Assembly (NCBI GenBank): GCA_947456995.1 | Contig: CANGVB010000252.1 | Coordinates: forward strand, 1 to 6,045 | Length of the DNA: 6,045 nucleotides | From: Bryobacteraceae bacterium | GTDB lineage: Bacteria; Acidobacteriota; Terriglobia; Bryobacterales; Bryobacteraceae | Direction: 5' to 3' | In this document: one piece after another, positions 1 through 5,333 of the stretch | How the letters are laid out: each line of letters starts with the position of its first letter | Numbering within the stretch: the first letter of the stretch is position 1 | Notes under the pieces: generated by a model | Told to the model about the DNA's origin: nothing | The model's input: the letters and a program-made list of their open reading frames with translations, nothing else | The model's database searches: none | Position numbers and translations under genes: made by a program

Positions 1-2202
1 GTATTTCTTGACCGCGAAACCCGGCTCTGGCTGGGTACCAATTTAGGCCTGTTTCAAGCCCGCACCAGCCAGCCTCTCGAATGGAAAATGGCCGAAGTAA
101 AACGCAGTGAAGAGACCGAGACGATTTATACAATCACTCAGGATTCCAGAGGCCGGGTTTGGGCGGCGGGTAACGCCGGTTTGCTGGTGCTCAATGAAGG
201 CCTGTGGCGTCGGCTGAATGCCAGGTCGGGGCTTCTCACCAACAGCACCTGGTTTGCCCGTGAAATACGCAAGGACGTGATAGCAGTTGGTTATCTGGAA
301 AGCGTCGGAGCTTCACGCATCCTTTGGGGCGAGGGCGCCAGTTCTATGAATCACACCACCGAAGATGGATCCAGCGGATTCATGAGTTATTTCGAGGGTG
401 TGGACAAGCGAGGGTTGCACTGGACAGGTACAGACCAGGGTGTCCTTTTATCGAATGGGAAAGAAGTTCACAAAATCACCGATCAGGATGGCTTGATCTG
501 GAATGATTGCAATTCGAATGCTTTTTTCGCCGATGAAGACGGCAGTGTCTGGATCGGAACCACCAGAGGATTGGCGCACGCGCGAATACAAACTCAATTT
601 AGGGAGACAATTCCAGCCCTTAAAATTGCCTCGCTGAAAGTGAATGGCAAAGCGGTGGAAGTCACTGATGTCATTCGAGTCCCCGGTCTTCCCAATTCGA
701 TAGAACTTGAAGTGAGCCCTCTCAGTTACCGGCATAGCAATCGCATTGAATACCAGTTCCGTTTAGGCATCGGCGATGAACCCTGGGTGATTCGAAACTC
801 TGGAATCGTCAATATTTCGGGAATACCTGGAGGCTCCACTCGCATGCAGGCCAGAGTCAAGTTTGGCCGCCAGCCCTGGAGTGAAACGTTAATTGACCTG
901 CCGGTTGAGGTAGACGTGCCTTTCTGGCAGAGTTGGACTGCGCGCATATTCCTAGTGCTTGGCCTGGCAGTGGGAGTCGCTCTTGTGTGGCGCTACCGCA
1001 ACAAAAAGTTGATCGAGGAGCGATCGAGGCTTGCAACTGCAGTTGCCAACCGGACTAGCGAAATTCAGCGGCTCCTGCAGGAGGCTCGTGAAACAAGCCG
1101 GTTGAAGACGGAGTTTCTGGCTAACATGAGCCACGAAATTCGAACTCCCATGAACGGCGTTTTGGGAATGCTTCAATTGACAGCAGGCACGCAGCTCAAT
1201 CCAGAGCAGCAGAACTTCGTTGATCTTGCCAAGCGCTCGGCCGAAAATCTCCTGAGTTTGCTCAATGAGATTCTTGATTTGTCCAAAGTGGAAAGTGGTT
1301 TTCTTGAATTGGATGAGCAGCCATTTGTGCTGCGTGATTCCATCAACCAGATTTGTTCTCTTCTCCAGCCAAATGCGGAAGGAAAGGGCATCCGGATCGA
1401 GAGTCAGGTGGATGCTTCCCTGCCGACCCAGATCCTGGCCGACAGGAATCGATTGCAACAGGTCTTGCTAAACCTGATTGGCAACGCGGTCAAATTTACA
1501 GATTCCGGCTTTGTCAAATTCAAGATCACCCGAGGCGAGGGCGATGAGTTGCACTTTCTTGTTGAAGATTCCGGCATAGGGATCGCACCCGAGAAGCAGG
1601 CGTTTATCTTCGATGCCTTTCGGCAGGCTGATGGATCTACCACGCGCAGGTTTGGAGGCACCGGCCTTGGCCTTGCCATTTCGCAGAAGCTTGTACTTCT
1701 AATGGGTGGTTCCATAAAGGTGGAGAGCGAAGTAGGTTTGGGCAGCCGCTTCTCTTTTTCGATTCCTCTCAAGACACCGATTGAAAACGAAGCGAGGCCC
1801 GAGCCGGCTGGCCCAGTGGAATCCAGTTTTCTGAATCCTCTGCGAATCCTTCTTGCTGAAGACAATCGTGTCAATCAACTTGTGGTCACCAAGCTTCTGG
1901 AGCGACAGGGGCACTCGGTGACTCTGGCTGAGGATGGGGCACTTGCGGTCGAGGCGATGCAGCGGCAGAGTTTTGATCTGATCCTGATGGACATCCACAT
2001 GCCAGTGCTGGACGGCATTCGCGCAACAGAAAAAATTCGCGAGCTTCAGAGCGGAAAGCGAATTCCGATTGTCGCCTTGTCTGCTGGGGTACTTGCAGAA
2101 GAACGGAAGCGTTGCTTCGATGCCGGAATGAATGCCTTTATTGGAAAGCCGGTCCGCGATGCGGAACTTCGCGAGATGCTTGCCCGCTTCTCACCCGGCT
2201 AG
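1..2202 (+). CDS. Hybrid sensor histidine kinase with propeller repeats and Y_Y_Y domain (5' end outside window)
   Basis: The frame is open from base 1, so the start lies upstream; 733 residues are visible. In order: weak propeller-type repeats (WLGTNLGLF near residue 10, VWAAGNAGL near 53, VWIGTTRGL near 183), a Y_Y_Y-type beta domain (about 231-295), one membrane helix (about 312-332), a short coiled linker, HisKA with H-box SHEIRTPMNG (phospho-acceptor His378, codon 1132-1134), HATPase with N-box NLIGNAVKF, G1 DSGIGIA and G2 GGTGLGLAIS, then a C-terminal receiver (614-733). The receiver has the acidic pair E620/D621, phospho-acceptor D664 in LMDIHMPVLDG, S694 and K716 in GKP. It should autophosphorylate on signal sensing by the periplasmic propeller and pass phosphate to its own receiver. 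No HPt or DNA-binding domain follows, so the output partner must be elsewhere. The ATG at 88 lies inside the propeller and is not the real start. Confidence 0.95.
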   Translation, partial: VFLDRETRLWLGTNLGLFQARTSQPLEWKMAEVKRSEETETIYTITQDSRGRVWAAGNAGLLVLNEGLWRRLNARSGLLTNSTWFAREIRKDVIAVGYLESVGASRILWGEGASSMNHTTEDGSSGFMSYFEGVDKRGLHWTGTDQGVLLSNGKEVHKITDQDGLIWNDCNSNAFFADEDGSVWIGTTRGLAHARIQTQFRETIPALKIASLKVNGKAVEVTDVIRVPGLPNSIELEVSPLSYRHSNRIEYQFRLGIGDEPWVIRNSGIVNISGIPGGSTRMQARVKFGRQPWSETLIDLPVEVDVPFWQSWTARIFLVLGLAVGVALVWRYRNKKLIEERSRLATAVANRTSEIQRLLQEARETSRLKTEFLANMSHEIRTPMNGVLGMLQLTAGTQLNPEQQNFVDLAKRSAENLLSLLNEILDLSKVESGFLELDEQPFVLRDSINQICSLLQPNAEGKGIRIESQVDASLPTQILADRNRLQQVLLNLIGNAVKFTDSGFVKFKITRGEGDELHFLVEDSGIGIAPEKQAFIFDAFRQADGSTTRRFGGTGLGLAISQKLVLLMGGSIKVESEVGLGSRFSFSIPLKTPIENEARPEPAGPVESSFLNPLRILLAEDNRVNQLVVTKLLERQGHSVTLAEDGALAVEAMQRQSFDLILMDIHMPVLDGIRATEKIRELQSGKRIPIVALSAGVLAEERKRCFDAGMNAFIGKPVRDAELREMLARFSPG

Positions 2203-3012
2203 TTATTGCTCGCCCAATACGAGCTTCGAATCCGAGCTGAACTTTCGAAACTTGTCGTAGCGAATTTCGATGCCAACGCGCAACATTTTTCCGAGCAGCC
2301 GGGCATCGGCCCGTATGTCGATTTCTTTCGGGAGCCAAACCTCGTTGTTGACCAGTGTCTGGTCTAGCCGGATCTTGGCCCCGGGTTGCAGACGGACGAG
2401 GAACCAGCCAAAGGAAATCGTGTCGTGCGTGTCCAGTTCCATGCGGGTTAACTCATAGGTCTCCTGATCGACCCAGACCACGCCCTTCACCTTTTTCATT
2501 TGATCGGCCCGTCTGCCCTTGCCGGCGAATCCGGGTCTTGGCTCTCCTCGGATACCCCAGCACTTTCGTCCCAGAATCGCCTTCTCCCCAACGAGTGCAA
2601 ACTGGAAGGCATCAAGAACTTCTTTACGCGCCTCAATTTCTTCGCGCTTATCTTTCTCGGTTTCACCGCGCCGCTTCGCCCTCTCTCTTGGGCTTTCATT
2701 TTTGATTTTTGCGATTTCCTTGTCGACTCGTTTTTGCTCTGCCTGCTCTTCCTTCGGGCTTAGCGGTTTACCCTTTTTCATCAGCAGTCGTTCGATCTCC
2801 GCCCCATCGACATGGAATACTTCATGCAAGTCTTCGTTGTCTTCCTTGAGCCGCCCGTCCTTATCGTAGGTTTTCTGGATTGTTTTGCGCTCGTACATGT
2901 AAGTGTCGAGCATGGCGAGGTTTCGCTCGTCGCGTTCCATAGCGCGCTTGATGATTTCTTTAGGATCCTGTGCACACAGGGACGCGGCGAGAAAGAGCCA
3001 ACCTAGTTTCAT
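2203..3012 (-). CDS. Exported LolA/RseB-like (outer-membrane lipoprotein-sorting type) protein
   Basis: 269 residues. The N-terminus (MKLGWLFLAASLCAQ) is a short signal peptide with likely cleavage near residues 14-15; it lacks a proper lipobox, so I predict a soluble periplasmic protein. Residues 20-75 and 136-265 look like alternating beta strands, with KGVVWVDQETYELTRMEL (176-193) resembling the repeated strand pattern of LolA/RseB-like folds. Between them, about residues 79-135 are extremely rich in Lys, Arg and Glu and probably form a helical or coiled-coil insert. The start at 3012 is chosen over the longer open frame (to 3189) because AGGAG sits 5 bases upstream and the signal peptide begins exactly there. 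It is third in a minus-strand run, 8 bases after the glycosyltransferase stop. Such proteins bind lipid or lipid-modified ligands in the periplasm; the exact ligand is unknown. Family assignment is by fold pattern only. Confidence 0.75.
   Translation of the reverse strand: MKLGWLFLAASLCAQDPKEIIKRAMERDERNLAMLDTYMYERKTIQKTYDKDGRLKEDNEDLHEVFHVDGAEIERLLMKKGKPLSPKEEQAEQKRVDKEIAKIKNESPRERAKRRGETEKDKREEIEARKEVLDAFQFALVGEKAILGRKCWGIRGEPRPGFAGKGRRADQMKKVKGVVWVDQETYELTRMELDTHDTISFGWFLVRLQPGAKIRLDQTLVNNEVWLPKEIDIRADARLLGKMLRVGIEIRYDKFRKFSSDSKLVLGEQ
2222..2252. other. Imperfect inverted repeat near the convergent stops
   Basis: AGCTTCGAA (2222-2230) and TTCGAAACT (2244-2252) can pair in 8 of 9 positions around a 13-base loop. 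It lies 20 bases beyond the kinase stop, inside the C-terminal coding region of the opposing gene. No T-run follows on the plus strand, so it is not a classical intrinsic terminator; it could be chance. Confidence 0.2.
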
Positions 3013-3017
3013 GAATA

Positions 3018-3022
3018 CTCCT
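3018..3022 (-). promoter_or_regulatory. Ribosome binding site of the LolA-like gene, overlapping the upstream stop codon
   Basis: On the minus strand AGGAG lies 5 bases before the ATG at 3012. Its first two bases are the last two of the TAG stop (3021-3023) of the glycosyltransferase gene. This fixes the start of the downstream gene and suggests that ribosomes terminating on the glycosyltransferase re-initiate here. Confidence 0.8.
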
Positions 3023-3698
3023 AGCGAATCTGACGATAAATCCAGCCCAAACGTTCCGCCGGATATCCAAGGCTGTAAGCGGTCTGGATGAGGAACCATA
3101 CATAGACGGTTCGTCTGAGCCCGGCCTTGCGCCAACGGCGGTCGGAAACAAAAATTGGCTCCGCGAGCATAGCCATGCGGCCTCCCCATCCGAAGAGACG
3201 GCGGCCAAACTCGTAATCTTCCATGATCGGATAGGGCTTAAAGCCACCCATCTCATGGAATACCTCGCGGCGCACAAAAATGCCAGCATCCCCGTAGAAG
3301 ATTCCCAGGTAGCGCCGCCAGTGGTAAATCCGGTTGAAGGCCCGGGCGATCCAGTCGTCTCCATCGAAGTAGACGTCGAAGATGCCGCCTTTCTTACGCG
3401 ATGGCTCCAAACTTTTTACCAGGATTTGCAGCGCACCGGGGTTCAGCCTGACATCGGAATGCAGAAAGAGCAAGACGTCTCCCGTAGCTGCCGCAGCACC
3501 CTGGTTCATTTGTGGGCCGCGTCCTGGGGGGCCAACCACCAGCGTGGCTCCCGAATCGACTGCAATGCTTTGGGTTGAATCGGTAGAGCCGCCGTCGGCC
3601 ACGATCAGCTCATGAGCGCCAAGGGCGTTTGCCATGTCGAGAAAGGACGCTATGTTCGAGGCCTCGTTGAGGACGGGGACGATGATGGATACCCGCAT
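3021..3698 (-). CDS. Family 2 glycosyltransferase, TIGR04283-like
   Basis: 225 residues forming one GT-A domain, close to the usual length of the TIGR04283 group. The N-terminus MRVSIIVPVLNEASNI is the classic GT2 nucleotide-binding strand; VADGGSTDST (34-43) follows, then the group-typical GRGPQMNQGA (59-68), the metal-binding-site equivalent LHSDVRL (79-85, D82) in place of a strict DxD, and IMEDYEFGRRL (159-169) with the catalytic-base ED pair (E160/D161). The C-terminus (about 193-220) has an amphipathic or hydrophobic stretch that may touch the membrane. It should transfer a sugar from a nucleotide-sugar donor in the cytoplasm; donor and acceptor cannot be read from sequence. The ATG at 3698 is 13 bases after the upstream gene's stop and begins exactly at the conserved strand; an open frame extends to 3791 but overlaps that gene. 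No strong Shine-Dalgarno is visible. The TIGR04282-type partner often found beside this family is absent from the window. Confidence 0.9.
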   Translation of the reverse strand: MRVSIIVPVLNEASNIASFLDMANALGAHELIVADGGSTDSTQSIAVDSGATLVVGPPGRGPQMNQGAAAATGDVLLFLHSDVRLNPGALQILVKSLEPSRKKGGIFDVYFDGDDWIARAFNRIYHWRRYLGIFYGDAGIFVRREVFHEMGGFKPYPIMEDYEFGRRLFGWGGRMAMLAEPIFVSDRRWRKAGLRRTVYVWFLIQTAYSLGYPAERLGWIYRQIR

Positions 3699-3711
3699 GG
3701 TACGGGTGGAT

Positions 3712-4215
3712 CTATGAACGCAATGCGACGTTTTCGCCACGTCCGGCGAGGGCTCTGACGCTGGGCCCACCACACAACCCCACTCCAACATTTTGGAGAG
3801 CGTGCAGGAGGTTATAGAAGACCTGATAGATCATCTGTTCGTTGACGGCAACCCGGCCTGGCAGTTTGAATCGGGCCGAAATTTCTTTGGCAATATGCAT
3901 TCGCAGGCCGTTTGGCATGAGGTTGCCACGACGATCGCGGATGTTGGCGATGGCAATCGGGGTCTGCAAGACATTCCCACTGGCCCCGTCCACATAAAAC
4001 TGGCAACGCGAAAACCAGCCCAGATTCCCGGGATCTGCAGCATCGAACAAAAGCAAGGGAGACTGGCGCTCTTGCGCGGTCAGTTCGACAATCCAGGCCC
4101 GCCCGGTTTCCTCAATCTTGAGATCAAAACCAGCCTGGCTGGCTATACCGCCCAGTGCTTCTGTCTCCAATTCAAGGAGGATGTACTTCTCGCCTGCTGC
4201 CTGCAAAACCTGCAT
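3712..4215 (-). CDS. Unrecognised 167-residue protein, first gene of the minus-strand run
   Basis: I do not recognise a family. The ATG at 4215 is bounded by an in-frame TAA 12 bases upstream (4225-4227), so it is the earliest possible ATG; no clear Shine-Dalgarno precedes it. The predicted protein has no signal peptide or membrane helix. The first 110 residues alternate short polar and hydrophobic segments (YILLELE, AWIVELTA, PLLLFDAAD, CQFYVDGA), suggesting a mainly beta fold; residues about 115-150 look helical. Codons show the G-rich first position and low-GC second position expected of real coding sequence. The stop is 13 bases before the glycosyltransferase start, which supports a shared transcript. 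A 151-codon open frame on the opposite strand (3793-4248) exists, but it uses a TTG start and its C-terminus is rich in Cys and aromatic residues, so I treat it as a shadow. Confidence 0.6.
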   Translation of the reverse strand: MQVLQAAGEKYILLELETEALGGIASQAGFDLKIEETGRAWIVELTAQERQSPLLLFDAADPGNLGWFSRCQFYVDGASGNVLQTPIAIANIRDRRGNLMPNGLRMHIAKEISARFKLPGRVAVNEQMIYQVFYNLLHALQNVGVGLCGGPSVRALAGRGENVALRS

Positions 4216-4241
4216 TTGTACTTTTTATCTTACTATCGGAA
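4216..4241. other. Very short divergent intergenic gap
   Basis: Only 26 bases, AT-rich compared with the surroundings, separate the proposed starts of the two divergent runs. I see no convincing -35/-10 pair on either strand and no clear ribosome binding site. Promoters, if present, must extend into the coding sequence on either side, or one of the starts is misplaced. Confidence 0.5.
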
Positions 4242-4931
4242 GTGTTGAAATCCCCAAAACCACTTTTCTTGTTTGATATTGATGGCACCCTTTTGTCCAA
4301 GGCCGGGCCTCATCACCGTCATGCGCTTGAGCATGCTGCCGGATTATCTGCCGGTAGACCGATCACAACCGAAGGCGTCCCGGTTGCCGGAATGCTCGAT
4401 CGCGACATCTTGCGTTTGATGTTGAGCCAGGCTGGGGTTTCCGACAAGCGTATCGCCCAATGGATGCCGGCCATCGTCGCCGAAGCCCAGCGACACTACC
4501 CCAGAATCTGCCCTGACCTGCGCCACCGGGTTTGCCCTGGAATGCGCGCCTTTCTTGGCAAGTTGAGGCGGCGTGGCATCGCAGCCGGACTGGTTACCGG
4601 CAACCTTTCCCGCATCGGCTGGCACAAGATGCATCAGGCCGGGCTGCGGAGTTTCTTCAGTTTTGGAGCATTTGCTGAAATGGGCCGCACCCGCACTGAA
4701 CTGGCGGCCAGAGCGATGCAGCAGGCTCGACGCATGAAGCTCTGCTCAGAAGATTGCAAAGTTTATCTTGTGGGCGATCACCTCAACGACATCCGTGCCG
4801 CACGCGACAATAAAATCTCGATTATCAGCGTCACCACGGGCCCCATGTCACGGCAGGAATTGTCTGCTTTCTCTCCGGATTTTCTACTAGACAACATTCG
4901 GGACCTGCCATTGGAGATAATGGAAACTTAA
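4242..4931 (+). CDS. HAD-superfamily hydrolase, phosphoglycolate-phosphatase-like
   Basis: 229 residues with a GTG start at 4242; TTG at 4245 is equally possible, since neither has well-spaced Shine-Dalgarno. A longer frame to a GTG at 4155 would run into the divergent gene and adds nothing conserved. HAD motif I is LFDIDGTLL with nucleophile D12 and acid/base D14; the helical cap occupies roughly residues 20-100; motif II is LVTGN (T119); the basic motif III residue is probably R149 or R151 in GRTRTEL, where many relatives have Lys or Arg; motif IV is GDHLND (D179, D183). All catalytic positions are present, so it should be an active magnesium-dependent phosphatase acting on a small phosphorylated metabolite in the cytoplasm. 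The substrate cannot be told from sequence, so I assign no gene symbol. Its TAA is immediately followed by the ATG of the lipoprotein gene. Confidence 0.88.
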   Translation: MLKSPKPLFLFDIDGTLLSKAGPHHRHALEHAAGLSAGRPITTEGVPVAGMLDRDILRLMLSQAGVSDKRIAQWMPAIVAEAQRHYPRICPDLRHRVCPGMRAFLGKLRRRGIAAGLVTGNLSRIGWHKMHQAGLRSFFSFGAFAEMGRTRTELAARAMQQARRMKLCSEDCKVYLVGDHLNDIRAARDNKISIISVTTGPMSRQELSAFSPDFLLDNIRDLPLEIMET

Positions 4932-5333
4932 ATGTTTGTCTTCCGAATCTTGCTCCTGTCAGCAATCCTTTGGCTTCAGTCCTGTTCTTCGACGCCTTCA
5001 GAGGGGCTTCCTGCCCCCCCCAAAGTAATCGTTGGTGGAACTCTCATCGATGGAACGGGACGGCCTCCCATTGCTGATGCCATTGTGATTGTTGAGCTGG
5101 GCAAGATCGTGGTTGCAACATCTTCCAATGGGATCAAGATCCCTGAAAACGCGGTCAAGACCAACGCCAAGGGTCTATACATTACGCCGTCTCAAACTGG
5201 TGCAAGACTCGAGTACGGTGCTTCTGCCGACCTTTTCCTTCTCTCTGGCAATCCACTCGATAATCCTCTAATTCTCGGCAGCCCCATGCGTGTCATGAAG
5301 ACAGGAGAGTGGTTGGATGCCAATAAAAAATAG
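4932..5333 (+). CDS. Small lipoprotein built from amidohydrolase end segments, catalytic barrel absent
   Basis: 133 residues. Residues 1-17 are a hydrophobic signal peptide and LQSC (15-18) is a plausible, slightly atypical lipobox with lipidated Cys18. Residues 31-86 match the N-terminal beta segment of metal-dependent amidohydrolases: VIVGGTLIDGTGRPPIADA, then a GKIV strand, an IPENAV turn and the AKGLYITP strand. In normal family members this P is followed by GLID and the first HxH metal site. Here the chain passes within a few residues to GASADLFLLSGNPLDN and the MKTGEW strand (about 92-127), which match the C-terminal end of the same family. Roughly 280-300 residues of catalytic barrel are missing and there is no histidine, so it cannot be a working amidohydrolase. 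The frame is intact. It starts directly after the HAD stop (TAAATG), with GGAA 6 bases upstream as a weak ribosome site, and overlaps the next gene by 17 bases. Either a retained non-catalytic surface protein or an in-frame deletion remnant. Confidence 0.8.
   Translation: MFVFRILLLSAILWLQSCSSTPSEGLPAPPKVIVGGTLIDGTGRPPIADAIVIVELGKIVVATSSNGIKIPENAVKTNAKGLYITPSQTGARLEYGASADLFLLSGNPLDNPLILGSPMRVMKTGEWLDANKK
5014..5021 (+). repeat. Homopolymeric C8 tract in the lipoprotein gene
   Basis: Eight consecutive C bases encode the end of Ala28 and Pro29-Pro30, between the signal peptide and the amidohydrolase-like segment. A one-base slip would separate the secretion signal from the rest of the protein. 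The tract is long enough to be worth checking for variation or base-calling error, but too short to prove phase variation. Confidence 0.6.
5303..5307 (+). promoter_or_regulatory. Ribosome binding site of the methyltransferase gene
   Basis: AGGAG lies inside the 3' end of the lipoprotein gene, with 9 bases to the ATG at 5317. It decides the start of the methyltransferase and shows that this plus-strand frame, not the long opposite-strand open frame, is the coding one. Confidence 0.75.

Noticed and set aside
952..1874. Long minus-strand open frames (952-1458, 1404-1874)
   Set aside because: They lie wholly under the HisKA/HATPase region of the kinase and have no motif of their own.
3013..3189. 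59-residue N-terminal extension of the LolA-like protein
   Set aside because: It lies antiparallel to nothing but inside the glycosyltransferase gene in another frame, and would bury a clear signal peptide and ribosome site.
4155..4241. Longer N-terminus for the HAD protein from GTG 4155
   Set aside because: It would overlap the divergent gene by about 60 bases, has no ribosome site, and HAD proteins normally begin just before the DxDGT strand.
3793..4248. 151-codon open frame on the plus strand
   Set aside because: TTG start without ribosome site, codon-aligned antisense of the 3712-4215 gene, Cys- and aromatic-rich tail, and it would overlap the HAD gene start. The opposite gene fits operon spacing better, though this is not absolute proof.
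4204..4260. AT-rich stretch as a sigma-70 promoter
   Set aside because: TACTAT (4231-4236) resembles a -10 box, but no acceptable -35 box lies 16-18 bases upstream, and nothing convincing is found on the other strand.
4174..4276. Perfect-looking AAGGAGG followed at once by ATG (4181) and a 31-codon frame
   Set aside because: There is no spacing between the purine tract and the ATG, the encoded peptide is not distinctive, and the tract lies in antisense coding sequence.
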